Assembly (NCBI GenBank): GCA_004762125.1
Contig: SIHQ01000027.1
Coordinates: 1 to 64,000, forward strand
Source of the DNA: Oceanospirillales bacterium
GTDB lineage: Bacteria; Pseudomonadota; Gammaproteobacteria; Pseudomonadales; Endozoicomonadaceae
Direction of reading: 5' to 3'
Length of the DNA: 64,000 bases
Both the position numbers and the translations under genes were made by a program. Positions 39,178-47,094 of this stretch are shown here, piece after piece. Numbering within the stretch: position 1 is the stretch's first letter; each line of letters opens with the position of its first letter. The notes beneath the pieces are model-generated. The model had not been told where the DNA came from, ran no database searches, and worked only from the letters and a program-made list of their open reading frames with translations.

Positions 39178-40551
39178 TCAGCAATTGATTTCGTAGCAGG
39201 GTTGGTAATCGCTACCCGGCAATTTCATACGGTACTGATCAACAAACGACTGAAGTAGGGTGTCCATCTGTTTCATTAGTTCAACTTCACCAGTCAGCTG
39301 ATAAGGGCCGTGATTCCTGATCTGTGAAACACCGTCTTCCTTGATGTTTCCTGCAACGATACCGGACATTGCCTTACGTAAATTAGACGCCAGTTCATGA
39401 GGTGGCAGTGAGGTATCGAGTTGCAGCCCTGCCATGTTTTCGTGGGTTGGATCAAAAGGAATTTGAAACTGTTGCTCTATCTTTAACAGCCAATTGAAGT
39501 AATAAGCATCGCCTCGCTTGCGACGGAAGCGTGTTACTTTTTCCAGGCCACTGCGCATGATACGACTGACTTCTACCGGATCATCAATAACGATATCGTA
39601 CATTTTCTGGGCTTCTTCCCCGAGAGTATTGCCAATAAAGGCATCAATCTTTTCAAAGTATTCTTTGGCTGAGACTGGGCCGCTAAACACCAATGGGAAA
39701 GGAATATCCTTGTTAGCCGGGTTCATCAAAATACCCAGAATATAAAGAATCTCTTCACAGGTTCCCGGGCCGCCAGGGAAAACGACTATGCCATGCCCCA
39801 GTCGTACAAATGCTTCCAGACGCTTTTCAATATCTGGCAGAATGATCAGTTCATTAACAATAGGATTGGGAGATTCTGCCGCAATGATTCCCGGTTCAGT
39901 CAAACCGATAAATCGACCTTTCGCTACTCGTTGTTTGGCATGACCAATATAAGCACCTTTCATGGGACCCTTCATGGCACCGGGTCCACAACCAGTACAG
40001 ATATTCATACCCCGTAGCCCCAACTGATAGCCGACCAGTTTCGTGTATTCATATTCTGGTCTGGAGATAGAGTGTCCACCCCAGCAGACAACTATGCTCG
40101 GCATCTGGTGGGTGATAAATGCATTGGCGTGACGGAGAATCTGAAACACCAGATGAGTAATGTCAGTGGACTTCTGATCGGCAAAACGAGAGTCTTCTGT
40201 GAAGTGAGAAGACACATAGAGAATATCTCTCAATACGGAAAAAAGATTTTCCCTGACACCGCGTATCAGCTTTCCAGCTACAAAGGCTTCTGCAGGAGCA
40301 TTAACCAGCTCGAGTTTGAGACCTCGGTGTTCGGAGATAATACGTATATTAAAATCTTTGTACTGGGCCATCAGTTCTGCAGCATCATCGCCTTCCTTTT
40401 CGCAATTCAGAATGGCCAGAGCACACTGTCGAAACAAACTGTGAAGACCAGATTGACTGGTATCCTGCAGTTTATTGACTTCACGATTGGACAGTACCCG
40501 CATGGGGCCTACGGGGTTAACGGTAGTGGTGATTGTGGGATTGATGGTCAT
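39178..40551 (-). CDS. ppnN: Nucleotide 5'-monophosphate nucleosidase PpnN
   Basis: A 457-residue protein (E. coli PpnN/YgdH 454). It hydrolyses purine and pyrimidine monophosphates to base and ribose-5-phosphate, and the E. coli enzyme is stimulated by (p)ppGpp. A central LOG-like Rossmann domain shows CWGGHSISRPEYEYT, CTGCGPGAMKGPMKGA and the substrate motif FPGGPGTCEEILYILG. The N-terminal and C-terminal flanking domains typical of PpnN are present by length. AAGGGGAC lies just before the ATG. Confidence 0.93.
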   Translation of the reverse strand: MTINPTITTTVNPVGPMRVLSNREVNKLQDTSQSGLHSLFRQCALAILNCEKEGDDAAELMAQYKDFNIRIISEHRGLKLELVNAPAEAFVAGKLIRGVRENLFSVLRDILYVSSHFTEDSRFADQKSTDITHLVFQILRHANAFITHQMPSIVVCWGGHSISRPEYEYTKLVGYQLGLRGMNICTGCGPGAMKGPMKGAYIGHAKQRVAKGRFIGLTEPGIIAAESPNPIVNELIILPDIEKRLEAFVRLGHGIVVFPGGPGTCEEILYILGILMNPANKDIPFPLVFSGPVSAKEYFEKIDAFIGNTLGEEAQKMYDIVIDDPVEVSRIMRSGLEKVTRFRRKRGDAYYFNWLLKIEQQFQIPFDPTHENMAGLQLDTSLPPHELASNLRKAMSGIVAGNIKEDGVSQIRNHGPYQLTGEVELMKQMDTLLQSFVDQYRMKLPGSDYQPCYEINC

Positions 40552-40847
40552 AAAGTCCCCTTGAAAATCGGTATTGGGTTCGGTTGTAAATAATCTAATT
40601 TATGAATTGATGAAATACAGCTGGTGAAACTTACTGATCTGAAAAGAGTGCACCTGATTGTTTAATCCTGTTGGCGTTTTTATGGTGGACTGCATTTTCT
40701 ATTAATGGCTGTTTGGTTATCGGCCTTGGGTCTATTATATGAGGATTGTCGGAAGGATATCAGTCTTGACGTATGACCTTCCATCTGACAAATTCAGAGT
40801 GATCAGTGCATTCCAAACACCCATTTATATTCAATGGATTTGAAAGT

Positions 40848-40903
40848 GTGAGCAGTCAATAATCTCATATCTTCAAGGGTGCAGGGTATAGCTATCTGGC
40901 TAT
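40848..40903 (+). repeat. Dispersed repeat, copy C
   Basis: A diverged copy with GTGAGCAGTCAA, then CATATCTTCAAGGGTGCAGGGTATA. It ends in a short inverted repeat, ATAGC (40888-40892) with GCTAT (40899-40903). It lies 20 bases before the start codon of the YbaK-family gene. Confidence 0.5.
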
Positions 40904-40922
40904 TCAAAACGAGGTTGTGGTG

Positions 40923-41399
40923 ATGGCGGATCAGAAAGTTGTCGATTATCTTGAACAGAATCATGTCAGTTATGCCTGTCGCAAACATGAGCCTGCCTTT
41001 ACTGCTCAGGAAGTGGCGGAGAATGCGCACATAAGTGGTCACAGTTTGGCTAAGACGGTGGTCGTAAAACTGGATGGAAATCTTGCTCTTTGTATTTTGC
41101 CAGCGGCAGAGCGAGTTAATTTTAGCCAGCTCAGATACATCGCAGGTTCTCATACTGCAGAGCTGGCCAGTGAAGATGAATTTCTCGTTCGCTTTAATCA
41201 TTGTGAACCCGGTTCACTACCTCCCTTTGGTGAACTGTTCAATCTTCCTGTTTACGCTGTTGGCAGTTTGGGTAGTCAGCCGTCCGTTGCAGTTAATAGC
41301 GGTGATTCCTCTGAATTGTTACTTCTTGCCTGGCAGGATTTCGAGGGACTGGTTAAGCCTATGGTTCTGATGGAACAGCAGAAATTAGCCATAGGCTGA
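40923..41399 (+). CDS. YbaK/ProRS-INS-like aminoacyl-tRNA deacylase
   Basis: A 158-residue stand-alone editing-domain protein of the YbaK/EbsC superfamily, which removes wrongly attached amino acids from tRNA. I chose ATG 40923 (GAGG eight bases upstream); two GTG codons just before it are less likely. The conserved Lys lies in HSLAKTVVVKLDG, and CEPGSLPPFG is the INS/ProX-type loop. The specific tRNA substrate cannot be told. Repeat copy C occupies its leader. Confidence 0.85.
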   Translation: MADQKVVDYLEQNHVSYACRKHEPAFTAQEVAENAHISGHSLAKTVVVKLDGNLALCILPAAERVNFSQLRYIAGSHTAELASEDEFLVRFNHCEPGSLPPFGELFNLPVYAVGSLGSQPSVAVNSGDSSELLLLAWQDFEGLVKPMVLMEQQKLAIG

Positions 41400-41555
41400 C
41401 TGTTTAGAAACTGTCCATATGCATAGAAATCTGGCGTATAAGAGCTTTAATAATTAGTATGAGGTTTTTATGCTGACAGGAACATGATTGTCAGTATGAA
41501 TAGATGCCTGTTGTCATTATTGTACGGCGGGCATGAACAGCGATCTGTGACAGTC

Positions 41556-41818
41556 AATCACCCCTAAGCTAAAGACTTAGGGGCTTGTAAGGTGACTTAC
41601 GAGATAGGTCTTCGGACTGAATGAGTGATTAGCCTCAGCTCTTCAAGAGCTACGTTGTTTAAGTTATGACACCAGTGGATGCCTCCCAAGTCTGCTGCTC
41701 TGTCGCCTAGCATTAAAAGACCTCAGCGGGTCGGTGTGCTGGGCGTAACAAGCTTTTACAACATTGGCGATGGGAATCAACCCGAAAGGGATCAGTTTAT
41801 TTTTTAACTGATAATTTT
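41556..41818 (+). ncRNA. omegaRNA (HEARO-like) region upstream of iscB remnant
   Basis: The 260 bases before the IscB start are densely paired. CCCCTAAG/CTTAGGGG is at 41561-41583. GTAAG/CTTAC is at 41587-41600. GTC-TTCG-GAC lies near 41608-41617. An AGCTCTT/AAGAGCT palindrome lies near 41637-41651. AATCAC (41556-41561) can close with GTGATT (41625-41630). Position directly upstream of an IscB start and a multi-helix layout are the known arrangement for IscB omegaRNA, whose guide lies at the 5' end, here just before 41556. No frame spans this stretch. Confidence 0.65.
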
Positions 41819-42038
41819 ATGAAAGTTTTTGTTATTAACAGGCATGGTGAAGTTTTAATGCCATGCAAACCACACAAGGCCAAGCTTCTGTTTTGCATGG
41901 AAAGGTCAGACTTATGCCGCACAAGGCATGCAAAACAAAGGTGCATACCTGAAGTTCACAAATGGCGTGAAGTCCTTTGTTAAGAGCATGAAGCAGATAG
42001 AAGTGGTCTTCCATCAAAAAGGATTGGTGTATTCGTGA
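41819..42038 (+). pseudogene. iscB: IscB remnant with large internal deletion
   Basis: The frame from ATG 41819 gives MKVFVINRHGEVLMPCKPHK and KAKLL, the PLMP-type N terminus of IscB. At about 41890 it breaks, and a second frame (41892-42035) continues with FAWKGQTYAAQGMQNKGAYL and VEVVFHQKGLVYS-like residues ending at TGA 42036. This resembles the C-terminal domain of IscB. The RuvC, bridge-helix and HNH parts (some 350-400 residues) are missing, and the two ends are out of frame. It therefore cannot encode a nuclease. Confidence 0.7.
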
Positions 42039-42045
42039 GTGATGA

Positions 42046-42252
42046 TTACAGAACAAAAAACCATTCGAAATTCCACTTCAGATAGTGCGGAAATTAAAGC
42101 AGGAAACGACCACGAACCTATGGAGTATTTTTCCTGAGATGAGCAGGTATTTCTGGAAAGAGAAAACCTTTTGGAGTGATGGATATTTTTGTTGTTCAAT
42201 TGGAAATGCTTCCATTGAAACTGTAAAGAAATACATCGAGTCTCAAGGCTAA
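42046..42252 (+). pseudogene. tnpA: 3' half of an IS200/IS605 TnpA (Y1 transposase)
   Basis: An open stretch of 68 codons with no start ends at TAA 42250. It reads IVRKLKQETTTNLWSIFP, then FWKEKTFWSDGYFCCSIG, then ETVKKYIESQG, the C-terminal half of IS200-type TnpA. The Tyr in KKYIE is the likely catalytic one. The N-terminal half with the HUH metal motif is gone; a TGA lies just before. It abuts the iscB remnant. Confidence 0.75.
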
Positions 42253-42272
42253 AGCCAAAAGCAGCGATTCAT

Positions 42273-42306
42273 CCGCTGAGCTAAAGACTCATCGGTTTTT
42301 TCGCCT
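42273..42306 (+). repeat. Right-end hairpin of the IscB/TnpA element
   Basis: CCGCTGAG (42273-42280) pairs with CTCATCGG (42288-42295), seven of eight positions, around loop CTAAAGA. The left-end hairpin (41561-41583) has the identical loop. A run of six T follows, so it may act as a terminator too. AGCGATTCATCC just before it is a common IS200 right-end sequence. Confidence 0.7.
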
Positions 42307-42343
42307 GATTTTTATAAAAACAGCTAATGACCGGAGCCTGCTC

Positions 42344-42889
42344 ATGACGCCATCAATGCCTGAGTCGAGACCCTCTTCTGCCAGCAATCAAGGCACCGTA
42401 GAGAATGTTATTGTCGTGGATGAACATAACCACGTTCAGGGGGTGCTGCCCCGAACGGAGATGAGACAGGAAAAGCTCTGTCATCGGGCCACTTATGTTT
42501 TTGTCTTCAACAGTAAGGGCGAGCTGTATGTTCAAGAGCGTACCCTTAGTAAGGATATTTATCCCGGATTGTATGAGCCAGCTACCGGTGGCGTAGTGGC
42601 TGAGGGAGAAGAGTACGACGAAGCCGCTGTTAGGGAACTGGAGGAAGAACTGGGTATTTATGGAGTGCCTCTGACCGCCCATTTCCATTTTTATTTTCAT
42701 AATGATGACTGCAAGGTTTGGGGGCGGGTTTACACCTGTCAGTATGATGGTGTGCTGTCTCTGCAGGAAGAGGAAGTGGCCAGTGTAGTGATGGAAAAAC
42801 CGGAGGATATTCTCTCCAATCATTATCATCGTCAATACACTCCGGACAGCCTGATGGCCCTCGAGAGATTGATTCAGAAACATCTGTAA
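42344..42889 (+). CDS. Nudix hydrolase (YfcD/IDI-like)
   Basis: A 181-residue Nudix-fold enzyme. The Nudix box runs through GGVVAEGEEYDEAAVRELEEE and ends LGI, with all Glu and Arg ligands kept. Preceding FVFNSKGELYVQERTLSKDIYPGLYEPATGG is like YfcD and isopentenyl-diphosphate isomerase homologues, but active-site residues of true IDI are not clear. Hydrolysis of a nucleoside diphosphate derivative is the family expectation. It lies just downstream of the IS remnant and upstream of ribE. Confidence 0.88.
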   Translation: MTPSMPESRPSSASNQGTVENVIVVDEHNHVQGVLPRTEMRQEKLCHRATYVFVFNSKGELYVQERTLSKDIYPGLYEPATGGVVAEGEEYDEAAVRELEEELGIYGVPLTAHFHFYFHNDDCKVWGRVYTCQYDGVLSLQEEEVASVVMEKPEDILSNHYHRQYTPDSLMALERLIQKHL

Positions 42890-42961
42890 TCAGTATCTGA
42901 TGAGTTGTTTTCGTTTAGTTCTGGTTCTTAGTTAAAAATTCAAATTAAAGAAGTAATGTGC

Positions 42962-43579
42962 ATGTTTACTGGCATAGTAAAAGGTGTGTTTTCAGTTGAT
43001 GAACTGAAGAAAAGTGATGATTTTTTACAGTTGACGGTTCAGCTCAATGAAGAACTCTGTCAGGGGTTACAGACGGGAGCCAGCATTGCGGTTAACGGAG
43101 TTTGTCTGACAGTAACAGATTTTACTGAAAGTGGCCGAGTTACCTTTGATGTCATGCAAGAAACATTGCGAGTGACTAATCTGGGTGATCTGGGGGCAGG
43201 TTCCAGCGTCAATATTGAGCGAGCCGCTCGTTTTAATGATGAAATTGGTGGGCACCTGCTGTCAGGCCATATTCACGACACTGTTCTTGTCTCTGATATC
43301 ATTCGGTCTAAAAATAATACGACTATTTACTTTCAGTTTGACGAACAGTGGTCTGATTATCTCTTGTCTAAAGGTTACGTTGCTCTTAATGGTGCCAGTT
43401 TAACCATTGGTGAAGAGGTTACTGATAACCGTTTCTGTGTTCACTTGATCCCCGAAACTCTGGAAATGACGACATTTGGTCAAGTAAGTGCGGGTGATAG
43501 AGTTAATCTGGAGATAGACAGCCAGACTCAGGCTGTGGTCAACACCGTTAAAAAATATCTGGATAAATCTATTCACTAG
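42962..43579 (+). CDS. ribE: Riboflavin synthase alpha chain
   Basis: A 205-residue protein of two tandem lumazine-binding domains that dismutates two lumazines to riboflavin and a pyrimidine. It starts with MFTGIVKGV, the canonical start (ATG 42962); an ATG at 42956 would add Met-Cys. Domain one has ASIAVNGVCLTVTDF, domain two GYVALNGASLTIGEE. It resembles the shorter E. coli RibC type. It stands alone, not in a rib operon. Confidence 0.95.
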   Translation: MFTGIVKGVFSVDELKKSDDFLQLTVQLNEELCQGLQTGASIAVNGVCLTVTDFTESGRVTFDVMQETLRVTNLGDLGAGSSVNIERAARFNDEIGGHLLSGHIHDTVLVSDIIRSKNNTTIYFQFDEQWSDYLLSKGYVALNGASLTIGEEVTDNRFCVHLIPETLEMTTFGQVSAGDRVNLEIDSQTQAVVNTVKKYLDKSIH

Positions 43580-43595
43580 AATTCAGAGCAATCCA

Positions 43596-46500
43596 TCATC
43601 TGTTCATTTGGGTTAGTAGAGCTCGCCTCTGATAGGCCAAGCCTTGTCTGCTCATTGCTCGCTCCAGTTCAGGCGCTGATTCTGTAGTAGCGAGTAGCTG
43701 GTTGCAGAATTCATTGGAGCTGGCTTCAATTGGATTTGTAGGTTGAGAGTCAGAAGCGATTACTGGAATTGCTGATTGCGTTCTTATTGGAGCTGATTGC
43801 ACCTGCTGTGGCTGCTCAGGCCTTCTGGGGTTTCTTGTTGGGTTCTGCATCAGTACTGGTATGTTGGCTGGAAGCTCAATATTCAATGCTCCCAGCCCGG
43901 CTGTCATAGGGTTAAGATAGTCATTGAGGTATTGGGCGACTCTTAGAGCAGCCTCCGTTCTATTTATTAATCTGCTGGTGTTTTCTTTGGAAAGCTTTTT
44001 ATCGACAATTACTTTCTTGAGTTGTTGTAAAGGCTGAGCAAGTTGTCTGATAAAGTAATTTTGAAGCATTAGAGGGTTATTAGTTTCATCAAAGTTCAAG
44101 CCGTCAGCATTAAGTAGAATATCTCTCAACTGTGAAACGATTTCCTGAGTGTCTTCATTTTCGGCCGTAGACTGAAGGTCATGGGTAAATATTAATGCAA
44201 GGTGGTTGTCTTCACCTTTCAGCAAGGTACCAAGGCTCATCGCAGAGGCTTCAACAATAGCAGGGGTTGATTCAGGATTTTCAAGGTAGCGAATCAGGTG
44301 ATGAATTTCTCCAGCGACAGTGTGTCCAGGTAGACCACGATAGCGAGCAACCAGTTCAGCGCGTTTACTAATGGCTTCTGGATGGTTTTTCTGAACCCCT
44401 TCATTTAATAAATCTATTGCAGAGTCCAGCTTATCGAGCTGAATCAGTATTTCAGCCCCGGAACCGTATGCTCCGGCGTCTCTAATGAGGTTTACCAAAA
44501 GTCCGAGAGTGACTGTTGCGCTCATTTTTTGTTCAGTCAGTTGAGCAGCGAGATCATCGAGAGGAAAGTGAGTTAGATCGGCTTTAACGATTTCAGGCAT
44601 GTATCTGACCATGAGATCAAGCAATTTCACCCGCTGATCAGGAGACTTAAAGTAGGTGTTGTCAGAGAGTTGTTGGCTAATAAATTTCGAGAGTTTTTCT
44701 TTTGAGTAGTGTCCCTTGTTATGGAGTTCAACCAGTAAAGACAGCGCTTTACTGTTTTTTTCAGGATCTCTGAGATAAGCAAATTCGAGGACTTGCATGA
44801 TGACTTCTGTTTTTTGAGGTATTTGTTTTAGCAGGCTCTCTGCGAGTGTAAGTAATACTTCTGGTTTCTCGATAACAGGCGCTTCTTCATGGATGTTTTT
44901 TTGTTTTAATAATTCAGCAAATAATTCTGTCGCTTTCTTCTGATCATGATAATGCAGAGCTTGTGTCTGCTCCATCATCCATTGCCAGTCATCGTCTTCA
45001 GTCATTGTTTTACTCAGCTCTAGCAGCTGAGATGCAGGTAAGGCCAATAAAGCAGCTCGGGCTTCGTATTTATGACCTGTCTGATCATGGGATATTGCTG
45101 CTTGAAATAGTTGCTTTCCGGCTGTTTTATCACCTTTAGCTGCCTTTTCAGCGATCTCTTCAAGTTCACCTGAAATGACAGTGAGAGGAAAGTGTGAACC
45201 TTTAACAGTGCCGACACAGCGAGAGCAGAATTTTGATAAATACGATGGAACTACAAAATAGCCTTCGCTTCTACTTGCTTCCCCCTGGCATTCAGAAGTA
45301 GCTCTGGCTGGTTGGAAGCCGATCAGTGGAGGAAGCTTAAATGTTAACCACTTGTGGCCCCGTATTTGAATTTTAGGTTTTTCTTCAGTGCCCAGAAGCT
45401 TGGTTTCAGGATGATACAATAACCATCCGATCAGCTTTCTGGCTGACCATGGTCCTGTTAACGTAATTGATTGTTTCAGATCGCTGAACCGAACTTCGCC
45501 TTTGGCCATGGGACAGCTAATATTGAGCGTCAATGGGCTCGGGCATAAGTAGGCAATAATAGCGCCTAGAGATATAGTGCGTTTGATTATCGGAATCGTG
45601 ACTTTAAAGCCCTTCAGCTTTTGAGGGGTAAGAATGGCCTTTGCTGTAAGCACACCATTGTTTTTATTATCGCTGTTGCAAACGGCTACTTCAGGCACTT
45701 CAATAAGTGAAGGGAAGTCATCGTCAGGGAAACTGGTATGGTGTAATTCACGAAAGCTGAGATAGGAGTTCTGACAAAGATCTTTTTTAAACAGGTTGGT
45801 AGGAACAGAAAACTTCAGGTCTTTAAAGGTAACCATGCCATTATTAAAGGCGTATAGATATTTTTTGTCCTCTTTACTTGAATGGGGAAGCTCCTCACAT
45901 GTGGCAAGGGCATCGTATTGAACATTAACCTTTTCAGCCGTCAGTTGCAGTGCTGTGGCATCATGGTAAGTGCTTTTTCTTCCTTGTTTCAGTTCCCATG
46001 CAGCCCGTGATAAACTCAGTCCAGTAGAGACTGACAGTTGAGCATCCTTGATACCGATTGCAATTCTCATTGGTTTTTCAAACCCTTCGAAAGGTATATC
46101 AAGGTGGCAGCTTAGGTTTTTTATTTTAAATTGGTTGGAGAGACTGCCATGGCTGGTCAGAATGCCACTGGGAGGTGCTTTAATCGGTTCAAGTTCAAAC
46201 TTTAGATTTTGTATTGATATTTCCTTCTCTCCTTTCCGTTTTTTAATTATTTCGGGAAAGTCAAAGCGTTTGCCTGCTGGTATTACCTTGTCTAGCGCAT
46301 AATTTTGAAGAAAATTTTTCAACAGAGTTTCAAGATTTTTTTGGGTTTCCTGATTGTGGTGACGTAGTTCAATACCGGCTTGAGTCGTTACATTTTTGAC
46401 AAGACTTTCACCTTTCATATAAATGTAAGCGCCTGCCGCTTTTAGTAATGTTCGTCTGCCAACGCCTCCAGTGTTTCTCTCGGCGCTAAACACCATCCCT

Positions 46501-46814
46501 AGCCCGTATCCGGCAGCGCCAGGTAATTTCTTAATTACCTTTATGGGGGTGTCCCAGAGAACCTGTTTGACTCCGCCTAGAAATAGCCTGGTTGTTTTTG
46601 CCAGAAACCTAGGTTTTGCTGAAACGTCTCTCTTCTTAATGGAAGGTGCCGAATCTTGAAGATGCTTTGCCTGATACTGAAAGAGTGGCTCAGAGGTACT
46701 GTCACTGATTCTACGGTTGATCCCTGCACCCTCTGATGACTCAGATTTTGGATTCTGCGAGGGGGACTGGTTGGTGAATCCAGTTCGTCTCTGTGGGTCC
46801 AGTGGTTCAGACAT
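43596..46814 (-). CDS. Very large protein of unknown function with helical-repeat C terminus
   Basis: A 1072-residue protein I do not recognise. Residues 1-60 are Ser/Gln/Pro-rich and disordered. Residues about 85-150 include a Gly-rich hydrophobic stretch (LPGAAGYGLGMVF). The region about 190-520 is beta-rich, with repeating blocks such as SIQNLKFELEPI, QFKIKNLSCHLDIP and MVTFKDLKFSVPT, reminiscent of long beta-groove (AsmA/chorein-like) proteins. There is a possible four-Cys site around 515-540. The C-terminal half is alpha-helical with TPR/Sel1-like spacing, followed by a Pro/Gln-rich tail. No signal peptide. An Endozoicomonas-type accessory protein, possibly secreted; not provable here. 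Confidence 0.6.
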   Translation of the reverse strand: MSEPLDPQRRTGFTNQSPSQNPKSESSEGAGINRRISDSTSEPLFQYQAKHLQDSAPSIKKRDVSAKPRFLAKTTRLFLGGVKQVLWDTPIKVIKKLPGAAGYGLGMVFSAERNTGGVGRRTLLKAAGAYIYMKGESLVKNVTTQAGIELRHHNQETQKNLETLLKNFLQNYALDKVIPAGKRFDFPEIIKKRKGEKEISIQNLKFELEPIKAPPSGILTSHGSLSNQFKIKNLSCHLDIPFEGFEKPMRIAIGIKDAQLSVSTGLSLSRAAWELKQGRKSTYHDATALQLTAEKVNVQYDALATCEELPHSSKEDKKYLYAFNNGMVTFKDLKFSVPTNLFKKDLCQNSYLSFRELHHTSFPDDDFPSLIEVPEVAVCNSDNKNNGVLTAKAILTPQKLKGFKVTIPIIKRTISLGAIIAYLCPSPLTLNISCPMAKGEVRFSDLKQSITLTGPWSARKLIGWLLYHPETKLLGTEEKPKIQIRGHKWLTFKLPPLIGFQPARATSECQGEASRSEGYFVVPSYLSKFCSRCVGTVKGSHFPLTVISGELEEIAEKAAKGDKTAGKQLFQAAISHDQTGHKYEARAALLALPASQLLELSKTMTEDDDWQWMMEQTQALHYHDQKKATELFAELLKQKNIHEEAPVIEKPEVLLTLAESLLKQIPQKTEVIMQVLEFAYLRDPEKNSKALSLLVELHNKGHYSKEKLSKFISQQLSDNTYFKSPDQRVKLLDLMVRYMPEIVKADLTHFPLDDLAAQLTEQKMSATVTLGLLVNLIRDAGAYGSGAEILIQLDKLDSAIDLLNEGVQKNHPEAISKRAELVARYRGLPGHTVAGEIHHLIRYLENPESTPAIVEASAMSLGTLLKGEDNHLALIFTHDLQSTAENEDTQEIVSQLRDILLNADGLNFDETNNPLMLQNYFIRQLAQPLQQLKKVIVDKKLSKENTSRLINRTEAALRVAQYLNDYLNPMTAGLGALNIELPANIPVLMQNPTRNPRRPEQPQQVQSAPIRTQSAIPVIASDSQPTNPIEASSNEFCNQLLATTESAPELERAMSRQGLAYQRRALLTQMNR

Positions 46815-47054
46815 TTGCTGGCAATCCGTTGCTGCGTGGGTATCTTTTCTGTATTCAGATAAGTTTAGTTGAAGCTTGCTTCTATAAAGCTCTGTGTCAG
46901 GAATGAATCGAAACGAATATGCGAGTTCAGTTTGAATCAGGGAATGTCATGAATATGGCAAATTGATTTGGGTATCTTTTGTTTTGTTATCAATAACCCG
47001 GGATTCACCACAGTGTTTAAGTAAACGTTTTTTTGAAGAGTCAATAAATGATTT

Positions 47055-47078
47055 GTGCCGTCTTAATACGGACAGCAC
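47055..47078 (-). terminator. Hairpin after lon
   Basis: GTGCCGTC (47055-47062) pairs with GACAGCAC (47071-47078) with one G-U pair and an eight-base loop. It lies 17 bases beyond the lon stop in the direction of transcription. There is no T-run. Confidence 0.5.
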
Positions 47079-47094
47079 AGATCATTACTGAGGA

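Larger units (their letters stand above)
41556..42306 (+). mobile_element. Decayed IS200/IS605-type element with IscB module
   Basis: The element runs from a left-end hairpin (41561-41583) through an omegaRNA-like region, a deleted iscB (41819-42038) and the 3' half of a Y1 transposase gene (42046-42252), to a right-end hairpin (42273-42295) with a following T-run. Both end hairpins carry the same AGCTAAAGACT loop core, as expected for subterminal hairpins recognised by one TnpA. Neither protein can be functional. It fills most of a 940-bp gap between the YbaK-family and Nudix genes. Exact cleavage sites were not determined. Confidence 0.75.

Noticed and set aside
40072-40593. A 173-codon plus-strand frame antisense to ppnN
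   Set aside because: It overlaps a clear ppnN gene and has no family motif.
41819-42038. A functional IscB nuclease
   Set aside because: The two ends are in different frames and the RuvC and HNH regions are absent.
41835-42199. Minus-strand open frames within the IscB relic
   Set aside because: They are the reverse of the better supported plus-strand iscB and tnpA remnants.
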